From NCBI GenBank assembly GCA_025998875.1, contig AP024675.1:2019549-2083548 (forward strand): a stretch of DNA of 64,000 nucleotides. Reading direction: 5' to 3'. The notes beneath the pieces were generated by a model. That model saw nothing but the letters and a program-made list of their open reading frames with translations, searched no databases and had not been told where the DNA came from. Of this stretch, positions 17,876 to 27,351 are shown in pieces (the stretch's first letter is position 1; each line of letters opens with the position of its first letter). Both the position numbers and the translations under genes were made by a program. The stretch comes from Bacteroidota bacterium. Its GTDB lineage: Bacteria; Bacteroidota; Rhodothermia; JANXDC01.

Positions 17876-19021
17876 ATGCGTTTTGCCACGAAAGCCGTTC
17901 ATGCCGGGGTGCGGCCCGATCCGGCCACGGGCGCCATCATGACTCCGATTTACCAAACCTCTACCTATGTGCAGGAAGCCCCCGGGGTACATAAGGGATA
18001 TGAATACGGGCGCGTGAGCAATCCCACGCGCAGCGCGCTGGAGGAAAGCCTGGCTGCTCTGGAGAACGGGCGTTTTGCGGCCGCCTTTGCTTCCGGTTGT
18101 GCCGCCATCGATGCGGTGCTCAAACAGCTCAATCCGGGGGATCACGTAATCGCCACCCATGACCTCTATGGAGGCACGTATCGGCTCTTCCGCACCGTTT
18201 ATGAGCGCTTCGGCATTGAGTTCACCTTCGTGGATATGACCGATCCCGGGGCTATCCTGCGGGCCTGGCAACCCAATACGCGGCTGATCTGGGTGGAAAG
18301 CCCCACAAACCCGTTGCTCAACCTGGTCGATATCGCCCTCGTGGCCGAGCTGGCCCACGCCCGGGGGGCCGCGGTGGCGGTGGATAACACCTTCGCCACG
18401 CCGTATCTGCAAAACCCCCTAGATCTGGGCGCGGATCTGGTGGTGCATTCCACGACGAAATACCTGGGTGGCCACTCCGATGTGATCGGGGGGGCCGTGG
18501 TGACCAACGATCCTCAGTGGATCGAGGGATTGCGGTTTCAACAGAAGACCACCGGAGCCGTGCCCGGGCCGATGGATTGTTTTCTGCTGCTGCGGGGGAT
18601 AAAAACGCTGCATGTACGCATGGAACGGCACTGTCAGAACGCGCAGCTGGTGGCTGAGTTTCTGGCCCATCATCCCAAGGTGGCCTGGGTGCGTTATCCG
18701 GGTCTGCGTGCCCATCCCCAGTACGAGTTGGCCCGTCGGCAGATGCGCGCTTTCGGGGGGATGGTTTCCTTTGCGCTCAAGGACGATCGGATGGAGGCGG
18801 CCGTGCGGGTGCTTTCGAGCACAAAGCTTTTCGCGCTGGCGGAGAGCCTGGGCGGGGTGGAATCCCTGATCGGGCATCCGGCCACGATGACCCATGCCGC
18901 TATACCCCGTGAGGAGCGCCTGCGGGCGGGGCTGTCGGACTCGCTCATCCGGCTGTCTGTGGGCATCGAGGACGCAGAAGATCTCATCCGGGATCTGGAC
19001 CAGGCCCTGGAGCAGGTCTAA
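17876..19021 (+). CDS. Cystathionine gamma-synthase / gamma-lyase family enzyme
   Basis: Predicted 381-residue PLP enzyme of the Cys/Met metabolism family, full length for the group. It moves sulfur between cysteine and homocysteine through cystathionine. Family motifs are TPIYQTSTYV with YEYGRVSNPTR (tyrosine and arginine that hold PLP of the neighbouring subunit), FASGCAAIDAVL, HDLYGGTYRLF, VDNTFATPYLQNPL (Asp to the PLP ring) and the Schiff-base lysine in HSTTKYLGGHSDVIGG (about residue 198). The C-terminal domain ends with the conserved RLSVGIEDAEDLIRDLDQAL. Synthase (MetB) and lyase (MetC/CGL) cannot be separated by eye. The ABC ATPase gene follows after 5 bases, so the two are probably co-transcribed. 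Confidence 0.88.
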   Translation: MRFATKAVHAGVRPDPATGAIMTPIYQTSTYVQEAPGVHKGYEYGRVSNPTRSALEESLAALENGRFAAAFASGCAAIDAVLKQLNPGDHVIATHDLYGGTYRLFRTVYERFGIEFTFVDMTDPGAILRAWQPNTRLIWVESPTNPLLNLVDIALVAELAHARGAAVAVDNTFATPYLQNPLDLGADLVVHSTTKYLGGHSDVIGGAVVTNDPQWIEGLRFQQKTTGAVPGPMDCFLLLRGIKTLHVRMERHCQNAQLVAEFLAHHPKVAWVRYPGLRAHPQYELARRQMRAFGGMVSFALKDDRMEAAVRVLSSTKLFALAESLGGVESLIGHPATMTHAAIPREERLRAGLSDSLIRLSVGIEDAEDLIRDLDQALEQV

Positions 19022-19026
19022 GCGCT

Positions 19027-20592
19027 GTGGAGCTACAACTGGTCGGCGTATCGGTCGCCCTTCCCAGTCCTTCGGGATGGGTGCAGGTGCTCGAAGAAGT
19101 CTCGCTTCGGATCGAGCCCGGAGAGCGCGTAGGGCTCTGGGGGCGCTCCGGAGGAGGGAAATCCATGCTGTTGCGGGCCGCGCTGGGGCTTCTGCCCCCG
19201 GGCGCGCGCTGGCAGGGGGAGGTATACTGGGATGGCCGGCCGTTGCGCGCGCTTTCGGTCTCGGAGCGGCGCCGCTGGCTGGGGCGGCGCATCGGGGTGG
19301 TGTTTCAGGAGCCGTTATGGACGCTGAACCCGGTTCGACGCTGCGGGGCTCAGCTGGAAGAGCTGTTGCGGTGTTATCGGGGGTCTCTGCCGCGCCGGCG
19401 CCTGCGCGAGGAGGTATCGCTTCGGCTGCGGGAGGTGGGGCTGGAGGAGCCGGAACGCTGGGCGGCGCGTTATCCCCATGAGCTTTCGGGGGGGCAGCGG
19501 CAACGCCTGGCGCTGGCGCTGGCGCTGGCCGGGGATCCGGAGCTTTTGATCGCCGATGAACCCACCACCGCGCTCGATGTGCGCATGCGCGTTCGCTGGC
19601 TGGAGCTTGTAGGGGAGCTGGCCCGACGTCGGGGGATGGCCCTGTGGGTGGTCTCGCACGATCCGGATGTGTTGCGGCATTCGGTGGATCGGGTATGGCG
19701 TCTGGAGGGGGGGCGGCTTGTTGAGGAACATCCGGCGCGGGCGCTTCCGGTGGGGGTGCGGGCGGATCGGATTTCGGTCGGGGGAGGGGAGGCGGAGGTG
19801 GCCCCTTCAAATCCGTTATTGCAACTTAAAAACCTGCACGTTCACCACCGCACCAGGCGGGGGTGGCGAAGCGAAGTCATACACGCTGTGCGCGGGGTGG
19901 ATCTGGAGCTGGCCTGTGGTGAAGTGATGAGCCTCGTAGGCCGCTCCGGTTGTGGGAAGAGCTCGCTTCTGCGCGCTATTCCGCGTCTCATCGAACCCTC
20001 TGGAGGAGAGATCCGCTTCGAAGGCCTGCGCGTCAACGAGCTCGATGGGGAGGCGCTGCGCCTGCTGCGGCGCCGCATGCCGCTGGTTTTCCAGGATCCC
20101 TATGCCTCGCTCAATCCCCGCCTGTCTGTGCGGGAGCAGCTGCTCGAGCCTATGCGGACTGCAGAGTTGTATGGCTCCGAAGAAGAGCGGCTCCGGCGGG
20201 TCCGGGAGTTGCTGGAGCTGGTCGAGCTTCCCGAGGACGCGTTGGATCGCTATCCGCAGGCTTTCTCCGGCGGACAGCGACAACGTCTGGCCATCGCCCG
20301 GGCGCTGAGTGTCGGTCCCCGTTTGCTCCTGTGTGATGAGGCGCTGAGCATGCTGGATGCGGAGTTGCAGGAGCAGTTTCTCAGCCTCTTCCAGCGTCTG
20401 CAGCGGGAACAAGGGATATCGGTGCTTTTCGTCACTCACGATCTGCGTCTGGTGCGCGCCCTGGGGGGAAGGGTGGCCGTGATGGCCGAGGGGCGCATTG
20501 TGGAGTTCGGTCCGGTGGAAGCGATCTGGCAAGAGCCCCGACACCCCGAAACCCGCCTGCTCCTGCAAGCGGCCCGGTGGCTGGCCGCCTGA
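19027..20592 (+). CDS. Fused double ATPase of a dipeptide/oligopeptide-type ABC transporter
   Basis: Predicted 521-residue protein with two ABC ATPase domains in one chain, as in YejF or GsiA. Domain 1 (about 1-240) has Walker A GRSGGGKS, signature LSGGQRQRLALALALAG and Walker B LLIADEPTTALD. Domain 2 (about 260-521) has Walker A GRSGCGKS, signature FSGGQRQRLAIARAL and Walker B LLLCDEALSMLD, where the usual DEP/DEA-S-ALD is slightly altered. The start is GTG 19027. It normally energises a two-subunit permease for peptides or metals, but neither permease nor binding-protein gene lies nearby. It directly follows the cystathionine enzyme gene. Confidence 0.88.
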   Translation: MELQLVGVSVALPSPSGWVQVLEEVSLRIEPGERVGLWGRSGGGKSMLLRAALGLLPPGARWQGEVYWDGRPLRALSVSERRRWLGRRIGVVFQEPLWTLNPVRRCGAQLEELLRCYRGSLPRRRLREEVSLRLREVGLEEPERWAARYPHELSGGQRQRLALALALAGDPELLIADEPTTALDVRMRVRWLELVGELARRRGMALWVVSHDPDVLRHSVDRVWRLEGGRLVEEHPARALPVGVRADRISVGGGEAEVAPSNPLLQLKNLHVHHRTRRGWRSEVIHAVRGVDLELACGEVMSLVGRSGCGKSSLLRAIPRLIEPSGGEIRFEGLRVNELDGEALRLLRRRMPLVFQDPYASLNPRLSVREQLLEPMRTAELYGSEEERLRRVRELLELVELPEDALDRYPQAFSGGQRQRLAIARALSVGPRLLLCDEALSMLDAELQEQFLSLFQRLQREQGISVLFVTHDLRLVRALGGRVAVMAEGRIVEFGPVEAIWQEPRHPETRLLLQAARWLAA

Positions 20593-20597
20593 GGGTT

Positions 20598-20630
20598 CTG
20601 GCACCTCTCTGGTGGGATTTGCTATCTTTA
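20598..20630 (+). promoter_or_regulatory. Weak candidate promoter for valS
   Basis: TATCTTTA (20623-20630) matches the -7 consensus TAnnTTTG except at the last base. The -33 box is poor (CTG at 20598-20600, spacer 22). No T-box leader, which would be longer, is present in the 115-base gap. Confidence 0.3.
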
Positions 20631-20707
20631 GCCGCCTCGGTTCATCCGGCCTGCCCTGAGGCCCTTCTTGCTAATCGGTATCCCGCAGGTGTTCAGGAAA
20701 ATCAGGT

Positions 20708-23368
20708 ATGGAGACGAAAACCCTTCCCAAAACGTACGACCCCCACCAGGTAGAGCCTTATTGGTATCGATTCTGGAAAGAAAACGGGTTTTTCCGGGCC
20801 GTGCCCGATCCCGAGCGGCCCGCCTGGGCCGTTATGATGCCCCTGCCGAACGTGACCGGGGAGTTGCACATCGGGCATGCGCTCAACAACACGCTGCAGG
20901 ATGTGCTCACCCGTTTCTACCGCATGCGCGGCTACAGCGCCCTCTACCAGCCGGGTACAGACCATGCCGGTATCGCCACGCAGAACGTCGTCGAACGCTG
21001 GCTGGCCCGGGAAGAGGGGCTCAGGCGAGAAGACCTGGGACGAGAGGGCTTTCAGGAACGGGTCTGGCAATGGGTCCGCAAATACGGCGGGATCATTTAC
21101 GGGCAGCTGGAACGGCTGGGGGCCTCTTGCGACTGGGAGCGGAAGAAGTTCACCCTGGATCCGGATTACTACGATGCCGTTCTGGAAGCCTTTGTGCGGC
21201 TCTATGAGAAGGGCCGCATCTATCGGGGCAAATACATGGTTAACTGGTGCCCCCGATGTCAGACCACGATCTCGGATCTGGAGGTGGAATACGAGCCCAC
21301 GCAGGCGGAGCTGTACTATGTGCGCTATGAAGCCGCCGACGGCTCCGGGGAGGCCATTACGGTGGCCACGATCCGACCCGAGACCATTCCGGCCGATGTG
21401 GCCGTGGCCGTCTCTCCGGAGGATGTGCGCTATCGAGCCTGGATCGGGCGCCAGGTGATCGTCCCCCTTGGGGGACGGCCTGTGCCCGTGATCGCCGATC
21501 GGCGCGTGGATCCCCACTTCGGCACGGGCGCGCTCAAGATCACCCCGGGTCACGACCCGCTGGATAGCGAGATCGGCCACGACCATGGGCTTCCCACGCT
21601 GATTGTGATCGATGAGCTCGGGCGTATGCTCCCGGAGGCGGGTCCGGAGCTGGAGGGGCTGGATCGGTTTGAAGCCCGCAGACGAGCCGTGGAGCTGCTC
21701 CAGGAACGGGGGGCGCTGTTGCGCCGGGAGCCGTACGAGACCAATGTGGGCACCTGCGACCGTTGCCACACGGTTATCGAACCGTACTGGAGCGAGCAGT
21801 GGTTCTGCGATGTTTCCGAGATGGCCGCTCGAACCGCAGAGGTCATTCGCAGCGGGCAGGTGCGCTTCTATCCGGATCGGTGGGCGCGCATAGCGCTCGA
21901 GTGGCTTGAGGGGATCCGGCCCTGGGTCATCTCTCGTCAGCTCTGGTGGGGGCATCGGATTCCCGTCTACACGTGCACGGCCTGCGGCCAGCGGATGGTG
22001 CAAAAAAGCACCCCTGAGAGATGCCGGTTCTGTGGTCATCCTGCTGTAACGCAGGACCCGGATGTGCTCGATACCTGGTTCAGCTCCGCGCTCTGGCCTC
22101 TGGCCACGCTCGGCTGGCCCCAGGAGACCGAGGATCTGCGCTACTTCTACCCGACGAGCGTGCTTGTAACGGGTCGGGACATCATCTTTCTCTGGGTCCT
22201 GAGGATGATCATGTTCGGGTTGGAGTTCCGGGGCGAGGTGCCATTCCGGGATGTGTACATCAACCCGACGGTGATGGATCTTCAGGGTCGGCGCATGTCG
22301 AAATCCCTGGGTACGGGCGTCGACCCCATGGAGGCGATCGAAAAATACGGGGCTGATGCGTTGCGCTTCGGCCTCTTGTCCCGCTGCTCGCAGGCGCAGC
22401 AGGACCTGCGTTTCGATGAGAAGATGGTCGCCGATACGCGCAATTTCACCAATAAGATCTGGAACGCCTTCCGGTTTTTGGCCCTGCACCGCCCGGAGGG
22501 GCAGGAGTACCCGATCCGGCGTTCGCGGGCGGAACTGGATCTGGTGGAGCGCTGGATGTTGCATCGCCTCAACCGGCGCAGCCGGGATCTTGCAGAGGCC
22601 ATCGAGGGATATCGGTTCAACGAAGCCGTCGGCATCATCTACGAGCTCATCTGGGGGGATTACTGCGACTGGTATCTGGAGTTCATCAAGCCCCGCCCCT
22701 CGGAGAGGATGGATCCGGATCGGCTCGCGGTAGCGATCGAGATCTTTGAGCGGCTCATGGCGCTGCTGCATCCGTTTATGCCCTTCCTGACCGAGGAGGT
22801 CTGGCAGCGGTTGCGTCCCCGTGCGCCTCAGGAAGCGCTCATCCGGGCCCCCTGGCCAGCGCCTCGAGATGAGGAGATGGATCCAGAGGCAGAGGAGCGC
22901 TTTGAGCAGCTGCGCGAGCTCATCATGGAGTTGCGCGCCCTGCGTGGGGAGATGCGCCTGCCTCCGCGCACGGAGCTGGAGCTTTTTGTGCGCACCGAGG
23001 ACGCCGAACTGGGTCGGATCTTGAGCCGGCATGCCGCCCATCTGGAGCGGCTTGCCGGCGCCCGTCTTCGGCAGGTAGGCGGCGAGCTCCTTCGCCCCGC
23101 CGGCAGCGCCGTGCTTCTGCTCCGCCGTTCCCAGGCGGAAGCGTACGTGCCCCTGGCCGAGGTGGTGGATCTGGAGGCCGAACGGACCCGGATGCGCAAG
23201 GAGATCGAGCGCCTGGAGGGCTTGCTGCGCTCTGTGGAGGCCAAGCTCGCCAATGAGGGCTTTCTCTCCAGAGCGCCGGCGCAGGTGATCGAACACGAAC
23301 GTCAGAAACAGCACAGTTTGCAGGAAGCGCTCACCCGTCTGCGCCTGGCCTATGAGCAGCTCAGCTAA
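20708..23368 (+). CDS. valS: Valyl-tRNA synthetase
   Basis: Predicted 886-residue class I synthetase that attaches valine to tRNA-Val in the cytoplasm, full length for bacteria. The N-terminus KTYDPHQVEPYWYRFWKENG is typical. The HIGH signature lies in PNVTGELHIGHALNNTLQD (about residue 54), the zinc-like cysteine set in NWCPRCQTTIS, the editing domain around TIRPETIPADVAVAV and VDPHFGTGALKITPGHDPLD, and the KMSKS signature as RRMSKSLG (about 529). The anticodon-binding helical domain follows, and a C-terminal coiled coil (about 815-886, LEAERTRMRKEIERLEGLL) contacts tRNA. The ATG at 20708 has only a weak Shine-Dalgarno (CAGGAAAATCAGGT upstream). Confidence 0.96.
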   Translation: METKTLPKTYDPHQVEPYWYRFWKENGFFRAVPDPERPAWAVMMPLPNVTGELHIGHALNNTLQDVLTRFYRMRGYSALYQPGTDHAGIATQNVVERWLAREEGLRREDLGREGFQERVWQWVRKYGGIIYGQLERLGASCDWERKKFTLDPDYYDAVLEAFVRLYEKGRIYRGKYMVNWCPRCQTTISDLEVEYEPTQAELYYVRYEAADGSGEAITVATIRPETIPADVAVAVSPEDVRYRAWIGRQVIVPLGGRPVPVIADRRVDPHFGTGALKITPGHDPLDSEIGHDHGLPTLIVIDELGRMLPEAGPELEGLDRFEARRRAVELLQERGALLRREPYETNVGTCDRCHTVIEPYWSEQWFCDVSEMAARTAEVIRSGQVRFYPDRWARIALEWLEGIRPWVISRQLWWGHRIPVYTCTACGQRMVQKSTPERCRFCGHPAVTQDPDVLDTWFSSALWPLATLGWPQETEDLRYFYPTSVLVTGRDIIFLWVLRMIMFGLEFRGEVPFRDVYINPTVMDLQGRRMSKSLGTGVDPMEAIEKYGADALRFGLLSRCSQAQQDLRFDEKMVADTRNFTNKIWNAFRFLALHRPEGQEYPIRRSRAELDLVERWMLHRLNRRSRDLAEAIEGYRFNEAVGIIYELIWGDYCDWYLEFIKPRPSERMDPDRLAVAIEIFERLMALLHPFMPFLTEEVWQRLRPRAPQEALIRAPWPAPRDEEMDPEAEERFEQLRELIMELRALRGEMRLPPRTELELFVRTEDAELGRILSRHAAHLERLAGARLRQVGGELLRPAGSAVLLLRRSQAEAYVPLAEVVDLEAERTRMRKEIERLEGLLRSVEAKLANEGFLSRAPAQVIEHERQKQHSLQEALTRLRLAYEQLS

Positions 23369-23370
23369 GG

Positions 23371-23402
23371 TTGCCTTGGCCTGAACGGGTATCGTAGGTT
23401 TG
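23371..23402 (+). promoter_or_regulatory. Bacteroidota-type promoter for guaB
   Basis: TTG (23371-23373), a 21-base spacer and TAGGTTTG (23395-23402) match the consensus at all fixed bases. Transcription would begin near 23409, so the in-frame GTG at 23408 cannot be the start codon and the ATG at 23432 is supported. The -33 box begins three bases after the valS stop codon. Confidence 0.78.
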
Positions 23403-23431
23403 CTTTTGTGATCTTTTCAGGAGCCACCTCT

Positions 23432-24937
23432 ATGGATCCGCGCCCATGGGAAGCCGAAGCGCAGCTCTTCTGGAGGCAGAAGTTGATCGGTGAAGCGCTT
23501 ACCTACGACGATGTGCTGCTGGTGCCCGACCGCTCGGCGGTTATGCCCCGGGACGTGGATGTTTCCGTGCAGCTGACAGCCGACATCCGGCTCAACATTC
23601 CGATTCTGAGTGCGGCCATGGATACGGTCACGGAGGCGGAGCTGGCCATCGCGCTGGCCCGCGAGGGCGGCATGGGCATTATCCACAGGAATTTTTCCAT
23701 CGCCGAGCAGGCCGAGCAGGTCCGGCGCGTCAAGCGCAGCGAGTCGGGGATGATTGTCGATCCGGTCACGTTGGGGCCCGATGATACGGTGCGACGGGCC
23801 CGGGAGCTTATGGCCCGCTACCATATCGGGGGCATCCCGATCGTAGAGGCGGATCGGCGCCTGGTGGGGATTGTGACCAACCGCGATCTTCGCTTCCAGC
23901 CCAGCGGGGAGGTGCCTCTACGGCAGGTCATGACCCCCATGCCCCTGATCACCGTGCCCGTTGGCACAACCCTGGAGCAGGCCGAGCGCATCCTGCAGGC
24001 ACACAAGATCGAGAAGCTCCCCGTGGTCAACGAGGCCGGCCAGCTGGTGGGCCTGATCACCTTCAAGGACATTCAGAAGAAACGTCGGTTTCCCAACGCT
24101 TGCAAGGATTCGCTGGGGCGACTGCGCGTGGGCGCAGCGGTAGGGGTGGGGCGCGATACCCTGCCGCGCGTCTCGGCCCTGCTTGAAGCCGGTGTGGACC
24201 TGATCACCGTCGATACGGCGCACGGGCATTCGGAAGGGGTGCTTCGGATGGTGCGCGAGATCAAGGCGGCTTTTCCGGATCTGCCCGTTATGGCGGGCAA
24301 CGTGGCCACCGCCCGGGGGGCGGTGGATCTCATCGAAGCAGGCGCCGATGTGGTCAAGGTGGGGGTAGGGCCCGGGTCGATCTGCACCACGCGCGTGGTC
24401 ACCGGGGTCGGAGTGCCTCAGCTTTCGGCCGTTCTGGAGGCCGCCGCGGCCGCGCGCCACTACGGGGTGGCCGTTGTGGCCGATGGGGGTATTCGGTATA
24501 CCGGGGATATCGCCAAGGCCCTGGCCGCCGGCGCCGCGGCCGTGATGATCGGCAGCCTGTTTGCCGGCACAGAAGAAAGCCCCGGGGAGACGATCTTATA
24601 CGAGGGACGCAAGTTCAAAACCTATCGGGGTATGGGCTCCCTGGGTGCGATGCGGGCCGGCTCGGCCGATCGCTATTTCCAGGACGTCGAAGATGAGATC
24701 CAGAAGCTCGTCCCCGAAGGCATCGAGGGGCGCGTGCCCTACAAGGGCACGCTCAGCGAGGTCGTCTACCAAATGATCGGCGGCCTGCGCGCGGCCATGG
24801 GATATTGTGGATGCGCCACGATCGCAGAGCTGCAGCAAAAGGCCCGTTTTGTGCGCATCACCTCCGCCGGCTGGCGGGAAAGCCATCCACACGATGTGAT
24901 CATCACCAAAGAGGCCCCCAATTACCACATGCGCTAA
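23432..24937 (+). CDS. guaB: Inosine-5'-monophosphate dehydrogenase
   Basis: Predicted 501-residue enzyme that oxidises IMP to XMP with NAD, the committed step to GMP. The N-terminal barrel part reads [15 protein letters not shown] and [30 protein letters not shown]. Two CBS domains are inserted at about 95-225 ([28 protein letters not shown] and [25 protein letters not shown]). The catalytic Cys318 is in [11 protein letters not shown], and the flap region includes [23 protein letters not shown] lies 9 bases before the ATG at 23432. It has its own promoter. The next gene follows after 15 bases and may be co-transcribed. Confidence 0.96.
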   Translation: MDPRPWEAEAQLFWRQKLIGEALTYDDVLLVPDRSAVMPRDVDVSVQLTADIRLNIPILSAAMDTVTEAELAIALAREGGMGIIHRNFSIAEQAEQVRRVKRSESGMIVDPVTLGPDDTVRRARELMARYHIGGIPIVEADRRLVGIVTNRDLRFQPSGEVPLRQVMTPMPLITVPVGTTLEQAERILQAHKIEKLPVVNEAGQLVGLITFKDIQKKRRFPNACKDSLGRLRVGAAVGVGRDTLPRVSALLEAGVDLITVDTAHGHSEGVLRMVREIKAAFPDLPVMAGNVATARGAVDLIEAGADVVKVGVGPGSICTTRVVTGVGVPQLSAVLEAAAAARHYGVAVVADGGIRYTGDIAKALAAGAAAVMIGSLFAGTEESPGETILYEGRKFKTYRGMGSLGAMRAGSADRYFQDVEDEIQKLVPEGIEGRVPYKGTLSEVVYQMIGGLRAAMGYCGCATIAELQQKARFVRITSAGWRESHPHDVIITKEAPNYHMR

Positions 24938-24952
24938 CGAGGAGTTCCAGCC

Positions 24953-26029
24953 GTGTCCGAAAGTCGTATCGCCCGCATCCAGGCCCTGCTGGCTGAACGC
25001 GATCTGGATGCGGCCCTTTTGGTGCACCTGCCCCATATCCGCTGGGCGGTGGGTTTTTCCGGTTCCAGCGGGCTGCTGCTTGTGGGGCGCCAGGAGGCGC
25101 ATTTCCTCTCCGATCGTCGCTACGAAACCCAGGCCCGAGAACAGGTCCGTGGTGCCCGGGTGCACACGCCCGGCTATCAGCTGCTTGAGCATATGGTCGA
25201 GACGGGTCTGATGGCTTCCTACCGGCGCGTATTGCTCCAGAGCGAGTATACTTCCCTGAGTCAGTGGGAGGAGCTGCGCTCCCGGTTCCCGCAGGTGGAG
25301 TGGGTTCCCGTAGCGGGTTTTCTGGACCGGGAGCGAGCCGTCAAGGATGAAGAGGAGCGGGAGGCCATCCGACAGGCCGTTGCCATTACGGATCGCGTCT
25401 TCGAGGAAGTGCTCCCCCTGCTTCGTCCGGGTATCTCGGAGCGTGAGCTGGCCGCCGAGATCACCTACCGGCAGTTGCGCCACGGGGCCGAGGCGGTGAG
25501 CTTTGAGCCCATTGTGGCCTCCGGGCCTCGTTCGGCTCTGCCCCATGGACGGGCCTCGGATCGGGTTCTTGAAGAGGGCGATGTGGTGGTGCTTGACTTT
25601 GGGTGCGTCTTTCGCGGCTACTGCTCGGATATGACCCGCACGGTCTGCATAGGCAGGGCCCGAGATCCGGAGTTTGCGCAGGTCTACCGCGTCGTTCTCG
25701 AGGCCCAGCAGCGGGCCATCGAAGCGGCGCAAGGGGGGATGATCAGCCGGGATCTGGACGCCGTGGCCCGTCGGATCATCGAGGCCCACGGGTATGGGGC
25801 CTATTTCGGGCATGGGCTTGGCCACGGAGTCGGGCTGGAGATCCACGAGTACCCCCGGGTTTCTTTTCTGGCCGATTACCCTCTGCCCGCAGGTGCTGTG
25901 GTCACCATCGAGCCGGGTGTGTACCTGCCTGATCGGTTTGGTGTGCGCATCGAAGACATCGTGTGGCTTACCCCGGACGGTGCCGAGGTCTTCACCCGAT
26001 CCCCCAAGGAGCTCATAGAGGTCGGATGA
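24953..26029 (+). CDS. M24-family Xaa-Pro aminopeptidase/dipeptidase
   Basis: Predicted 358-residue metallopeptidase that removes residues next to proline from short peptides in the cytoplasm. An N-terminal creatinase-like domain covers about 1-130. The pita-bread catalytic domain (about 135-358) shows the five metal ligands: Asp in VVVLDFGCVF, Asp in YCSDMTRT, His in FGHGLGHGVGLEIHE, Glu in VVTIEPGVY and Glu in GVRIEDIVWLT. The start is GTG 24953 with GAGGAG 10 bases upstream. Its stop overlaps the next gene's start as ATGA, which suggests translational coupling to the glycosyltransferase. Confidence 0.92.
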   Translation: MSESRIARIQALLAERDLDAALLVHLPHIRWAVGFSGSSGLLLVGRQEAHFLSDRRYETQAREQVRGARVHTPGYQLLEHMVETGLMASYRRVLLQSEYTSLSQWEELRSRFPQVEWVPVAGFLDRERAVKDEEEREAIRQAVAITDRVFEEVLPLLRPGISERELAAEITYRQLRHGAEAVSFEPIVASGPRSALPHGRASDRVLEEGDVVVLDFGCVFRGYCSDMTRTVCIGRARDPEFAQVYRVVLEAQQRAIEAAQGGMISRDLDAVARRIIEAHGYGAYFGHGLGHGVGLEIHEYPRVSFLADYPLPAGAVVTIEPGVYLPDRFGVRIEDIVWLTPDGAEVFTRSPKELIEVG

Positions 26030-27351
26030 GCGCGCCGGGACTGCTCGTTTTGGCCTATTACTTTCCCCCGATGGCCCTGAGCGGGGTGCAGCGTACCCTG
26101 AAGTTCGTCAAGTACTGGGCCGAATTCGGCTGGCGTCCCGTGGTGCTTACGGTGGAACCCGGGGGATATTTTGCTTTCGACGAAACGCTGCTGCAGGAAC
26201 TCCAGGGCCGCCCTGTGGAGATCCGCCGTGTGCGCTCCTGGGATCCCACGCGCCTCTTCGGCAGGCGCAGAACGGTGCAGCTCTCCGAGCGCAGACGGGC
26301 GCGCCTGAGCTACTGGAGCCAGTGGTTCTTTATTCCGGACAACAAACTGGGCTGGTTTTTTCCCGCGGTTCGGGAGGCGGAGGCGCTCATTCGTGCCGGA
26401 CTCATAGGGGCCCTCTACAGCACCGCTCCTCCGTATACGGCCCATCTGATCGCGCTCCATCTGAAGCGGCGTTATCCTGAGCTGCCCTGGGTGGCTGATT
26501 TCCGGGATGACTGGCTGGGTAATCCCCGACACGTCTACCCGACCCCTCTGCATCGGGCCCTGCACGCCCGTCTGGAGGCCGAGGTGCTGGCCTGGAGCGA
26601 TCTCGTCTTCACCATCAATCGCCGCATCAAAGAAAGCCTGGTGCTCCGGCATCCGGCCCCCCGAACCAGAGCCTACCGGCACGTCCAGATCGTCCCTCAG
26701 GGCTTTGATCCGGAGGACTTCCTCATCCCGGCCGAGGAACGCACAGATGGCCGATTCGAGCTCCTGTATACGGGCGCCTTCTACGATCGGCAGAGCCCGG
26801 AACCTTTCCTGCGTGCCTTGGCCCGCTGGTTGGCAGATAGGCCTGAACGCCGCCCTCATGTGCGGGCGCGTTGTATCGGACTCTGGCCCCCGGAGTACAC
26901 GCCCCTGGTTACCCATCTGGGTCTGCAGGATGTCGTACAGATCGAGCCCTACCGGCCGCATCGGCAGGTTATCGCCGCCCAGAAAGGGGCCGATGTGCTC
27001 TGGATGATCATCGGCCGCTATCCGGGCGCGGAGGCGATCTCCACCGGGAAACTATATGAGTACTTTGGATCCGAAAAACCCATCCTCGCTCTGGTACCCC
27101 CCGAAGGGGTGGCCGCGCGCGATCTATACCGCTACGGGGCGGCCGAGGTGGTCGACCCCGAAGATCTGGAAGGTGTCGTCCTGGCCCTGGAGCGGCTTTT
27201 TACAGCCTGGCAGGAAGGTCGCCTGCCCCGACCCGACCCTAGAGTGGTAGCGGAGTTCAATCGCCGCCTGTGGGCGCAGCGCACGGCGCGATGGATGTTG
27301 GATCTGTTGCGGGTAGAAGACCATATCGAGCCCATCGCCGATCATGCTTAA
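26026..27351 (+). CDS. GT4-type glycosyltransferase
   Basis: Predicted 441-residue GT-B fold transferase. The N-terminal domain begins LLVLAYYFPPMALSGVQRTLKFVKYWAEFGWRP, a pattern common in Bacteroidota exopolysaccharide and lipopolysaccharide transferases. The middle has LPWVADFRDDWLGN and the linker into the donor-binding domain is ELLYTGAFYDRQSPEPFLRAL. The C-terminal domain carries the acidic motif AEAISTGKLYEYFGSEKPILAL. The start ATG 26026 overlaps the stop of the upstream peptidase (ATGA), and the stop overlaps coaE by 8 bases, so all three are read from one mRNA. The sugar donor and acceptor are unknown. Confidence 0.87.
   Translation: MSAPGLLVLAYYFPPMALSGVQRTLKFVKYWAEFGWRPVVLTVEPGGYFAFDETLLQELQGRPVEIRRVRSWDPTRLFGRRRTVQLSERRRARLSYWSQWFFIPDNKLGWFFPAVREAEALIRAGLIGALYSTAPPYTAHLIALHLKRRYPELPWVADFRDDWLGNPRHVYPTPLHRALHARLEAEVLAWSDLVFTINRRIKESLVLRHPAPRTRAYRHVQIVPQGFDPEDFLIPAEERTDGRFELLYTGAFYDRQSPEPFLRALARWLADRPERRPHVRARCIGLWPPEYTPLVTHLGLQDVVQIEPYRPHRQVIAAQKGADVLWMIIGRYPGAEAISTGKLYEYFGSEKPILALVPPEGVAARDLYRYGAAEVVDPEDLEGVVLALERLFTAWQEGRLPRPDPRVVAEFNRRLWAQRTARWMLDLLRVEDHIEPIADHA

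Noticed and set aside
20593-20707. T-box leader before valS
   Set aside because: Only 115 bases separate the genes, and no T-box sequence or anticodon stem was seen.
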